Positions 51,305-61,558 of a DNA stretch of 64,000 bases are shown here, piece by piece. Position 1 is the stretch's first letter, and each line of letters begins with the position of its first letter. The stretch spans positions 12,214,850 to 12,278,849 of the forward strand of contig NC_050102.1 of the NCBI RefSeq assembly GCF_902167145.1, given 5' to 3'. The position numbers and the translations under genes are program-made. The stretch comes from Zea mays (lineage: Eukaryota > Streptophyta > Magnoliopsida > Poales > Poaceae). The notes under the pieces were generated by a model that worked only from the letters and a program-made list of their open reading frames with translations, did no database searches and was not told where the DNA came from.

Positions 51305-52745
51305 TCATGCTTTGTTCCTTGTCACCACACCATGCTCATCTTGCTTGTTGCGGAAGATCCACTTGGTTCCTACAACATTTTGATTAGGACGTGGAACTAA
51401 ATGCCATACCTCATTCCTCGTGAAGTTGTTGAGCTCCTCTTGCATCGCCAGCACCCAATCCGAATCTTGAAGTGCTTCCTCTACCCTGTATGGCTCAATA
51501 GAGGAAACAAAAGAGTAATGTTCACAAAAATGAGCGATTCGAGATCGAGTGGTTACCCCCTTATGAATATCGTCGAGGATGGTGTTCACGGGGTGATCTC
51601 TTTGAATTGCTTGGTGGACTCTTGGGTGTGGTGACCTTGGATCTTGTTCATCTTCCTTGTCTTGATCATTGGCATCTCCCCCTTGATCATTGTCCTCCTC
51701 TTGAGGTGGCTCATCTTCTTGATCTTCATTTTCATCATCTTGAGCTTGATCCTCATCTTGGGTTGGTGGAGATGCTTGCATGGAAGATGATTGATCTTGT
51801 GCTTGTGGAGGCTCTTCGGATTCCTTAGGACACACATCCCCAATGGACATGTTCCTTAGCGCGATGCATGGAGCCTCTGCATCATCTAGCTCATCAAGAT
51901 CAACTTGCTCTACTTGAGAGCCGTTAATCTCATCAAACACAATGTCACAAGAAACTTCAACTAGTCTAGTGGACTTGTTAAAGACTCTATATACCCTTAT
52001 GTTTGAGTCATAACCAAGTAAAAAGCCTTCTACAGCCTTAGGAGCAAATTTAGATTTTCTACCTCTTTTAACAAGAATAAAACATTTGCTACCAAAGACT
52101 CTAAAATATGAAACATTGGGCTTTTTACCGGTGAGGAGTACATAAGATGTCTTCTTGAGGATTCGGTGTAGATATAACCGGTTGATGGCGTAGCAAGCGG
52201 TGTTAATCGCCTCGGCCCAAAATCGATCCGGTGTCTTGTACTCATCAAGCATGGTCCTCGCCATGTCAAGTAGAGTTCTATTCTTCCTCTCCACTACACC
52301 ATTTTCTTGTGGCGTGTAGGGAGAGGAGAACTCATGCTTGATGCCCTCCTCCTCAAGGAAGCCTTCAATTTGTGAGTTCTTGAACTCCGTTCCATTGTCG
52401 CTTCTTATCTTCTTGATTCTTAAGCTGAACTCATTTTGAGCCCGTCTCAAGAATCCCTTTAAGGTCTCTTGGGTTTGTGATTTTTCCTGCAAAAAGAACA
52501 CCCAAGTGAAGCGAGAATAATCATCCACAATAAATAGACAGTACTTACTCCCGCCGATGCTTATGTAAGCTATCGGGCCGAATAGGTCCATGTGGAGTAG
52601 CTCCAGTGGCCTGTCAGTCGTCATGATGTTCTTGTGTGGATGATGAACACCAACTTCCTTCCCTGCTTGACATGCGCTACAAATCCTGTCTTTCTCAAAA
52701 TGAACATTTGTTAGTTCCAAAATGTGTTCTCCCTTTAGAAGCTTG
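51305..52745 (-). pseudogene. O pol: integrase and start of reverse transcriptase
   Basis: Frame from the frameshift near 52745 to TGA at 51305-51307. Contains the integrase finger cysteines (DRICSACQAGKEVGVHH), the catalytic triad D (LLHMDLFGPIAYI), D (KKIRSDNGTEFKNSQ) and E (TPQENGVVERKNRTLL), the copia GKKPNVSYFRVFG block, an acidic linker (ENEDQEDEPPQEEDNDQGGD) and the first reverse transcriptase residues (WHLVPRPNQNVVGTKWIFRN). The stop falls in RNKA*LVAKG, where Opie-like elements have Arg, consistent with CGA to TGA. Confidence 0.9.
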
Positions 52746-53215
52746 TGAAATTCTTGATCCCAACATGGGCTAGTCGGCGATGCCAGAGCCAACCCATGTT
52801 AGTCTTAGCAATTAAGCAAGTGTCAAGTTCAGCTTTATTAAAATCAACTAAGTATAGCTGACCCTCTAACACTCCCTTAAAAGCTATTGAATCATCACTT
52901 CTTCTAAAGACAGTAACACCTACATCCGTAAAAAGACAATTGTAGCCCATTTTGCATAATTAAGAAACTGAAAGCAAGTTATAATCTAAAGAATCTACAA
53001 GAAAAACATTGGAAATGGAATGGTCAGGTGATATTGCAATTTTACCAAGTCCTTTGACCAAACCTTGATTTCCATCCCCGAATGTGATCGCTCTTTGGGG
53101 ATCTTGGTTTTTCTCATAGGAGGAGAACATCCTTTTCTCCCCAGTCATGTGGTTTGTGCACCCGCTATCAATGATCCAACTTGAGCCCCCGGATGCATAA
53201 ACCTACAAAACAAAT
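52746..53215 (-). pseudogene. O pol: protease and gag-pre-integrase domain
   Basis: Different frame from gag and from integrase. The aspartic protease active site is SSWIIDSGCTNHMTGEKRMF near 53165, followed by FGDGNQGLVKGLGKIAIS, SNVFLVDSLDYNLLSVS and TAA at 52960-52962. The frame then continues LCKMGYNCLFTDVGVTVFRR and LWHRRLAHVGIKNF, the HHCC-type pre-integrase histidines. A one-base shift near 52745 moves into the integrase frame (HKLLKGEHI). The stop is in the usual VSQLCKMG motif, consistent with CAA to TAA. Confidence 0.87.
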
Positions 53216-54537
53216 TTAGGCCTTGTTCTTAGGTACCCAAACGGTCTTGGGTCCTTTCACATTAGAAACAAGCACCTTGGGTACCCAAACACAAGTCTTT
53301 GACCCCTTGTGTTTGCCCCCAACATATTTGGCAACTACTTTGCCTGATTTGTTAGTGAGCACATATGAAGCATCAAAAGTCTTAAATGAAATGTTATGAT
53401 CATTTGATGCAGTAGGAGATTTCTTCTTAGGCATTTTAACATGGGTAGAACGCCTAGAGCTAGAAGCCTCATTGTTATAAATAAAAGCATGGTGAGAAAC
53501 AGAATGAGTCTTCTTTGCATGAATTCTCCTAATCTTATCCTTAGGATAACCAGCAGGATATAAAATATAGCCCTCATTATCCTGAGGCATGGGAGCCTTG
53601 CCCTTAACAAAATTAGACAATCTTTTAGGTGGGGCATTAAGCTTGACATTGTCTCCCTGTTGGGAGCCAATGCCATCCTTAATGCCAGGCCATCTTCCAC
53701 TATAAAGCATGCTACGAGCAAATTTTAATTTCTCATTTTCTAGTTTATGCTCGGCAATTTTAGCATCTAGTTTAGCTATATGATCATTTTGTTGTTTAAT
53801 CATAGCAAGGTGATCATAAATAGCATCAACATTAATATCTCTACATCTAGTGCAAATAGAAACATGATCAACCATAGATGTAGAGGGTTTGCAATCATTT
53901 AATTCAACAATTCTAGCGTGTAAAATAGCATTCTCATCTCTAAGATTGGTAATAGCATCATTGCAAACATTTAAATCCTTAGCCTTAGCAATTAATTTTT
54001 CATTCTCATTCTTAAGGCTAGCAAGAGATTCATTCAACATGTCAATCTTAGCAATTAAACTAGCATTATCATTTCTAAGATTAACAATTGAATCATCACA
54101 AACATTTGATTTCTCAACCTTAGCAATTAATTTGGAATTTTCACTTCTAAGGCTAGAAATAGTGTCATGGCAAGTGCTTAGCTCACTAGTTAATTTTTCA
54201 CATTTTTCTACCTCTAGAGCATAAGCATTTTTAACCTTAACATGCTTTTTGTTTTCCTTAATAAGGAAGTCCTCTTGGCTATCCAAGAGTTCATCCTTCT
54301 CATGAATAGCACTAATCAATTCATTCAATTTCTCTTTTTGTTGCATGTTAAGATTTGCAAAAAGAGTAAGCAAGTTATCCTCATCATCACTAGAATTATC
54401 CTCATCACTAGAAGTTGCATACTTAGTGGCAGATCTAGATTTTACCTTCTTCTTCTTGTCGTCCTTTGCCATGAGGCACTTGTGGCCGACATTGGGGAAG
54501 AGGAGGCCCTTGTTGATGGCGATGTTGGCGGCGTCCT
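53216..54537 (-). pseudogene. O gag, C-terminal two thirds, truncated by G2
   Basis: The frame enters from the G2 LTR; O residues begin near KDAANIAINKGLLFPNVGHK, then CLMAKDDKKKKVKSRSATKY, NLLTLFANLNMQQKEKLNEL, a long coiled coil with repeated 'NEKLIAK' and 'LRNDNASLIAK' blocks, VDHVSICTRCRDINVDAIYD (Cys pair), a linker and KTCVWVPKVLVSNVKGPKTV. It ends WVPKNKA and TAA at 53216-53218. This is the long Sirevirus gag with a coiled-coil spacer. The N-terminal capsid domain lies on the far side of G2. Confidence 0.88.
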
Positions 54538-57500
54538 TGTAACACCCGGTTTTAAAGGACAAAGCCGGGTGCATCTCATACATGCGCCAAGAAGACAACA
54601 TATATAATAACAGAGTGTATAGAGATAAATGTCAATAACATCAGAGTATTTATTACATAGCGGAAGACTTATTACAAAATAAAAGAATAAACATAAAACG
54701 AACTAAGGATCGTTGGCGCCAATGTCAACTGAGAAACGCCACCTAGATCAGATCGAACTCCTCAGTGTTAGGCGGCTCCTCCTGAACCACCTGATCATCT
54801 CCTGTGGGGGGGGTGTGAGACAGCAAGGGTGAGCTCACACATGATCATCGCTCAACAAGTTGTGGGGAATAATGTGACATGAACTCACCAAAGGTGGGAG
54901 CTCATGTGAAGTGTAAGGCTGATCAATGATAGGGGTTAAAGCTGAGCATTGCTTTTAAGTAGTTGGTCAAAATTTTATTAGCAGTTACTAAGTGTAAGTA
55001 AATACCAAACCATAAGTAAAGTAATAGAACAAAATTAATAACAAACCCATGCAATGCAAATGACAAAATTGAATTTAAGTTCCATAATTTAAACATCAGA
55101 GAGTCCTGAGCTGCTCATGACCGTGAGCTCGGCTAGTATACCAGTTTTACACTCTGCAGAGGTTGTACCCTTTACCCACAAGTCATGTTACCCATCTGCC
55201 AAGGGGTCATGAATCCCATACACCTCTACCTAGGAAGCGCGGCAGGGCAACACTACGAGGCCTTTACAAAGTTCCACTAGCTTCCAAAAACCCGCTACAG
55301 TTTATGGGAAGATCCAGTACAGGGTTCCTGGCTGACCGCCATCGCAGCAAAATCAACCAGGGACCTCCCCGCACTGACCTCTCCCCTACTGCCCTTGCCC
55401 CTTTCGGGTAAGGTAGTCTTCCACTAGCTTTCCTAGTTAATCAGCCAAGGGCGTCCCATTAAACCCTTGTGGTGGCACGTGGTTCTCAAGTTAAGCTCTA
55501 TGTTCCAATTAACATTAATGATCTCAACATGAACATAAATAGAATAACAAAAATAACTGGAACATAGAGGTAATAAATGATTATCCCAAAACCATGTAAA
55601 GCAATAGCAAACTACCCAAGTGATTCAGGGGTGAACAAGGTAATGAGATAAACAATCTAGGGTAACCTATTGGGTCCCATCAAAATTAACCTATGCATGG
55701 ATAAGTGATATTAAAGAACATTATTGGGTAAAAAGTGGTCAAGGGCACAACTTGCCTGGCACTTGAGAATCCAGGTACCAACTTGCTTTTCAGATGACAC
55801 GTGCCTCGCGCTAGTCGTAGCAATACAAACAAACATGGTATAGATAAAATTAACATCATACCAAACATAAGTACAAACTGAATAATAATGATCTACGCGT
55901 TGCTACGAGACTAACGCAACTTGAATGGATCAAATCAGAGTTAAAACGGAGGAGTTATGATTTTCTGAAGATTATATGTGTTTTGTACAAGATTAAATAG
56001 GATATAGATTTTAATGTGACTTTCATGTGAAAACAGAGAAACTATGTGATGCACAATATTATTACAAGATTTTAGGGACTGAAATGAACTGAAAAGGATT
56101 TAGTAGGAATTTTCTAGGCATTAAACAAGTTCTTGCACTTAATTTGGTATTAAAAATTCATTTTATAAATTGATTTCCCTATTTTCCCTGTTTTTCCTGG
56201 TTGCGCGCCAATTACTAAAAAGATCAGGGGCTCACTCGCAAATTCGCTCAGACTCGGTGCACAGCTACCACGGACGGCGGGTTTATTCTCAATAAATCCA
56301 GGGGCTCATGTGTTAAATGGGCTAGTGAAGGGTTATCGGAAAGATCTAGCCGCTGGATCCCGTGCGGACGGCCCAGATTAAATCAACCACGCCCGAACCG
56401 GTACGTGACATGATCCATCCGATACAAGATCGATGGCTGAAATTCCCCCACGCCCTAACCAAATCAGAACGACCTGAAATGGATCCAACGGCACAAACTA
56501 ATCTTCTTCCTCCCGCGGATACTCACGGCGGCGCAGATACTCCCATGGTGACAGCGCACGCAGAATCACCCGCCCCAGTGATTGCATATGCCCATGCCGT
56601 GTACTCCGAACGCCGATGGGGCAAGGAGCCATTGCAGCGGCATTTTCCTCCCTATCCCGGGCTGGGCGACGGCGGCGCTGGAGATCGTCCCCCTTCCTAC
56701 AGCACACCACAGAAGTGGGGCACCGTCTTCTTCCCTGGCGCGACCCCAGGCGCACAGCTAATGGCATGCCCGACCGCGAGCCTCCCCCCTAGTTACCCAA
56801 TGGCGCCAGTTCCTATGTCAGAGGGGTAGAGGCGAGGGAAAATCATGGAGGCTTACCGATTCGGCACGGACGACCGGCCACGTGCCGCGACAGCCCCGCG
56901 ATCTTCAACGCACGGTGGAGAGCTCCGGTCTGCCCAACTCCGCACGAACAGGGAAGTTCCAAGCGCTCAGCGGACGGTCCTGCCGATTCCCACACCTCGA
57001 CGACACGAACGCGACGGCACTACGCATGGGATCACTGGTTGGCCGAGACGACGCAACAGGCTTGGGGACGGTGGCAGCCGCAGATTCGGTATGGATGGGG
57101 GCGAGTCGACGTGCGCGCAGACCACAGGGGTTGTCCCCAATTTTATGGATGCAGGGAAGGTCTGGGCATACCACGGCCGTAAGCTACGCGTGATCCCAAC
57201 AATACCTGCCCGGACGAATCGGTCGTCCGTTGAAGATATAGCTGACCAGCTGGCCCCACAAAACAGTCAGAAGGACGGCCCTACGCGTGATGTAACGATC
57301 GGCAAACTGTCGGGCCCCACACGTAAGTATTGTTCACCCCGCACATACGAACTGGGAGGCTGGGGAGTGGGCCCCGCACGGCAGAAAGCCAGTGCGCCAT
57401 GCTCCCAGTGCGCCACAAGTTCCTGACCCCAGGGGCCCGCCTGGAGGTGAGATTGCAGGGGAAGGCAGAATGGACTGCACGGGTGTATTTGGGCCGCCAG

Positions 57501-57931
57501 GAAGGAATTGAGGCCCACTTGGCCGAAAATTGCTTCCTCTTTCCCTTTTTTTTATTCTTTTGTTCCTTTACAAATTCAAAACTTCAACTCTAAAAGAAAT
57601 TATTTTGTGGCAAATTTGTCCTTGGGTTAGATATTATTCTTTTTTTTGTGGCAAATTTATTAGTAAGTTTTATTTTGTACTTTATAGTATTTTTCTCCTT
57701 CTATTCTATTTATTCAAAGTAGGTATTAATTCCTCCATTTGAATGTTGGTTTACTTATGTCACCAAATGCACACACACAATAAATCCCAGCATGATGCAT
57801 ATTTTATTTAAGTGTCATTTGTTTTAATTACTTATTCATATTTATAGTTATTCTCTTGTTATAATGATTAGATGGCACACAAAATAAGGAGATCAACTAT
57901 AGTCTCATTGTATACGTTTTTGGGTATTACA
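54538..57931 (-). repeat. G2 3' LTR
   Basis: On the minus strand tgtaatacccaaaaacgtat to aaaccgggtgttaca. It includes tracts shared with G4, G6 and G7 LTRs (55100-55900). Frames inside it (for example 155 codons at 56362-56829) recur identically in the other LTR only because the LTR does; they show no protein similarity I recognise. Confidence 0.92.
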
Positions 57932-57950
57932 AATCCTACCCCCCTTAAAA
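57932..57950 (-). other. G2 polypurine tract
   Basis: Minus strand ttttaaggggggtaggatt directly before the 3' LTR start tgtaatac. Confidence 0.85.
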
Positions 57951-57969
57951 ATAATCTCGTCCTCGAGAT

Positions 57970-58464
57970 TTAAGAAGATCTAGGGAAAAGGTGGGGAAAA
58001 TCTATACGAAGCTCTTCTTCTCTTTCCCATGTAGCTTCATCTTCTCCATGGTGACTCCATTGAACTTTGCACATCTTTATAACTATATTCCTCGTAACTC
58101 GAGTCAAAGTATCCAAACTCTTGATGGGGTACTCAGCATAAGTCAAATCACCCTGAACACTGAGGTCATCCACTGGCAACTGTTCCTTAGGGACACAGAG
58201 ATACTTCTTAAGTTGAGACACATGAAATACATTGTGCACATTAGATAGATTATCAGGTAGCTCGAGTTGATAGGTCATCTCTCCAACTCGCCTAAAAACT
58301 CTAAAGGGTTCAATAAAGCGAGGGGACACTTTTCCTTTAACTTTAAATCTCCTCAATCCACGAAGTGGTGACACCATGGGGTACACATAATCACCTTTCT
58401 CAAATTCTAGTGGTCTTCTTCTATTATCAGCGTAGCTCTTTTGCCTGGTCTGAGCTACCCTCAA
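57970..58464 (-). pseudogene. G2 pol: integrase C-terminus and chromodomain
   Basis: Reads RVAQTRQKSYADNRRRPLEF, GDYVYPMVSPLRGLRRFKVK, GKVSPRFIEPFRVFRRVGEM, LSNVHNVFHVSQLKKYLCVP, then a chromodomain (NIVIKMCKVQWSHHGEDEAT, WEREEELRIDFPHLF) and a stop at 57970-57972. The usual VYLKVSP is VYPMVSP. It is in a third frame relative to the integrase core because of a frameshift near 58480. The chromodomain targets integration through histone marks in related chromoviruses. Confidence 0.9.
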
Positions 58465-58492
58465 TTCTTCCGAATTATACGGACTTGTTCTT

Positions 58493-59023
58493 CTATCTCT
58501 TGAATAAGTTCAGGTCCAAAGAACTATCTTCCCCCGGTCTGGTCCAAAATAGAGGAGTCCTGCACTTCCTGCCATACAGAGTCTCAAACAGTGACATCTT
58601 CAGACTGGCTTGGCAACTATCATTATATGAGAGCTCAGCATAAGGTAGACTCTTGTCCCAACTACTACCATGCTGAAGGGTACAAGCTCTCAACATGTAT
58701 TCCAATACTTGATTAGTCCTTTCAGTCTGTCCATCAGTCTGAGGGTGATAAGCTGTACTAAAATTCAACTTTGTACTCATATTCTCATGAAAGCTTCTCC
58801 AAAACCTTGAGGTGAACTGTGAACCTCGATCAGACACGATCTTCTTTGGTACTCCATGCAAACACACAATCCGAGTCATATATAACTCTGCTAGCTGAGA
58901 ACCTTTATAAGTAGTCTTGACAGGAATAAAGTGAGCCACTTTAGTCAATCTATCCACAATCACCCATATAGCATCATATCCATTTTTGGGTGCGAGGCAA
59001 TCCAGTAATGAAATCCATACCAA
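58493..59023 (-). pseudogene. G2 pol: integrase catalytic core
   Basis: Contains [60 protein letters not shown] and AYHPQTDGQTERTNQVLEYM, with the second Asp (SDRG) and the Glu (TER) present; the first Asp (MDFITGLP) lies in the overlapping upstream frame near 59000. A frameshift near 58990 separates the two. Confidence 0.9.
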
Positions 59024-60395
59024 TCTCTTCCCATTTCCACTCGGGTATCTTCAGTGGATGCAGTAGTCCAGCTGGCCTCTGGTGTTCAGCCTTGACTCTT
59101 TGACATACATCACACATAGCCACATGTGCAGCCACATCTCTTTTCAATCCATACCACCAATACTTCCGTTTCAAATCCTGATACATCTTGGTACTACCAG
59201 GATGAATAGAGTAATCCGAGTCATGGGCTTCCTTTAAAATAGTCTCACGAAGGCTTTCAAACTCAGGAACACATATCTTGTCCTTGAACCATACGGTGCC
59301 TTGCTCATCTTCCGTGAACTCCGGAACTCGACCTTCAGTAATCAGATCCTTAATCTCTTTTATTTTAGCATCACCAATTTGTCCTTTGCGGATCTCTTGC
59401 TCCAAAGTAGGTTCCACATCAATAGTAACTCCTTCAGTATGAGCAACTATCCCCAGGTTAAGTCTCCTGAAATCCTCAACAATCTCATTGGGTAGCTGGG
59501 CAACAATAGCTGAATGAACATGCTCCTTGCGACTCAAGGCATCTGCAACCAAATTAGCCTTGCCCGGGTGATAGTGAATCTCCAAATCATAATCCTTTAT
59601 AAGCTCCAACCAACGACGTTGCCTAAGGTTGAGATCCTTCTGAGTGAATATATACTTCAAACTCTTATGATCCGTATATACTTGGCACTTAGTCCCCATA
59701 ATGTAGTGTCTCCAAATCTTAAGTGCATGCACAACTGCTGCTAGTTCCAAGTCATGAGTGGGGTAGTTCAATTCATGTTTCCGTAACTGACGAGATGCAT
59801 AGGCAATCACATGTCCTTCTTGCATGAGCACACACCCTAAGCCTTGGCCACATGCATCGCAATAGATATCAAATCCTTTCTGTAGGTCTGGCATAACCAA
59901 TACTGGTGGCGACATCAACCTCTTCTTCAATAGATCAAAGCTGTCTTGACACTTCTCGTCCCACTTAAATTCTTTTCCTTTCTCCAAAAGCGAGGTCATA
60001 GACTTGGCAATTTTAGAGAATCCTTCAATAAATCTCCGATAATATCCTGCGAGTCCCAAGAAACTCCGAATCTTAGTAACTATAGTGGGTATGCTCCACA
60101 CCACTATCTCCTTGGCTTTAGCAGGATCCACTGATATCCCTCCATTAGAAATGATATGTCCAAGAAATGGCACCTCGCCAATCCAAAACTCGCACTTGCT
60201 GAACTTGGCATATAGTTGATTATCTCGTAGCTTCTGTAGCACCATCCTCAGATGTTCCTCGTGATCACTATCACTCTGAGAATAAATAAGAATATCGTCG
60301 ATGAATACCACGACGAATCTGTCCAAATACTCCATAAACACCTTGTTCATCAAGTTCATAAAATAAGCTGGTGCATTGGTTAATCCAAATGACAT
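58974..60395 (-). pseudogene. G2 pol: reverse transcriptase palm to integrase finger
   Basis: 473-codon frame: [40 protein letters not shown] (FIDD catalytic pair), [20 protein letters not shown], RNase H ([60 protein letters not shown]), [16 protein letters not shown], then the integrase finger ([36 protein letters not shown]) and [14 protein letters not shown]. All RNase H Asp/Glu residues appear intact. It enters by a frameshift near 60420 and exits by one near 58990. Confidence 0.92.
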
Positions 60396-61070
60396 AACAG
60401 TAAACTCATATAATCCATATCGGGTCGAGAAATTGTCTTGGGAATGTCCGATAGCCTAATCTTCATTTGATGGTATCTCGATCGGAGATCAATCTTCGAG
60501 AATACTCTAGCACCTCTCATCTGATCAAATAAATCCTCAATACGGGGCAACGGGTACTTGTTCTTCACCGTAACATCATTAAGAGATCTATAATCCACAC
60601 ATATCCGCTGCGATCCATCCTTCTTCTGTACAAACAGAACCGGTGCTCCCCAAGGTGAGGAACTCGGACGAATGTACCCAACTTCTTGTAATTCAGTTAA
60701 CTGCTTCTTCAGTTCCTTCAACTCCTCTACGGACATCCTATACGGCCGTTTAGAAATAGGGGCGGTTCCAGGTAAGAGATCAATAACAAACTCAACTTCC
60801 CTATATGGTGGCATCCATGGTAACTCTTGTGGAAAGACATCCGGAAAATCTCTAACCACCCGGATGTTGTCACCAACAAACTCCTCAGGTATAAAGAACA
60901 TTGCACGCATGGATGAGGAGGTTACTGCAATATTAACTTGAAATCTTTCTCCTTTGGAACTGGTGAGTTCTATGGTTCCCCTAGCACAGTGTATAAACTG
61001 TCTTTGCCTTTCTTAACCATGACATACCAAGGATCAAGTCTATACTGCTCTCTTCTAACAGTATAGGGGT
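60380..61070 (-). pseudogene. G2 pol: protease remnant and reverse transcriptase fingers
   Basis: The frame from 60910 gives [80 protein letters not shown] and [20 protein letters not shown] (first catalytic Asp intact, but SGYHQ has become SRYHQ). Upstream to about 61070 only the protease tail ([17 protein letters not shown]) can be read, across further frame changes. The protease active site and all of gag are absent. Confidence 0.85.
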
Positions 61071-61542
61071 AGCCCATCTGGGTTAGAAACACAGGGTAAG
61101 AAAGGAAGAATTGTAGACAAGTTGAGTAATTACGAGGAATGTTACTACGGGGGATTTATTAGCTAAGTAGATTAGTGTGTTATCCACTAAAGCTAATACA
61201 TTACCTTATGGTGGTACATGCTAAGATGTCCATCTATACTATTTCACTCAATCAAAGAAGCAAATCAGGCATTGATCATCAGAACAATCAACCAACATTT
61301 TTAATAGAGAAAATAATTTTAATTTCGTCTTAGGTCTCCTATCTCTTAAAGAGATCTTAGTGGTAGGATTCCAAGGTGTGAAACCCATCTTGTCTTAGAG
61401 TAGAAAAGATAAGATTAATTAGAGTAGCATAGCAAAAGGTGAGACAAGACCAAGATGAGGTAAGTATAGAATGAATCAGAGTAAGGTAAGTAAGAGAGGG
61501 TTTGTCCATTTCTATCTAGGTCTCGTCCTACAGTCAACATTT
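61071..61542 (-). other. G2 leader, gag deleted
   Basis: About 470 bases between the protease tail and the primer-binding site, with no gag motif in any frame. In G3 the same interval is about 3 kb and holds orf0 and gag. Confidence 0.75.
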
Positions 61543-61554
61543 CCTCTGATACCA
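61543..61554 (-). other. G2 primer-binding site
   Basis: Minus strand tggtatcagagg, four bases (gaag) after the 5' LTR end; 11 of 12 match the initiator methionine tRNA site. Confidence 0.88.
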
Positions 61555-61558
61555 CTTC

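Noticed and set aside
53889..54607. Plus-strand frames of 111 and 121 codons
   Set aside because: They are antisense shadows of the Sirevirus gag coiled coil, Leu/Ser/Phe-rich as expected from reversing Lys/Glu/Asn codons.
56362..56829. 155-codon frame present twice (also at 63383-63850) as a conserved duplicated gene
   Set aside because: It is repeated because it is inside both G2 LTRs, which match over far more than this frame; no protein similarity is recognised.
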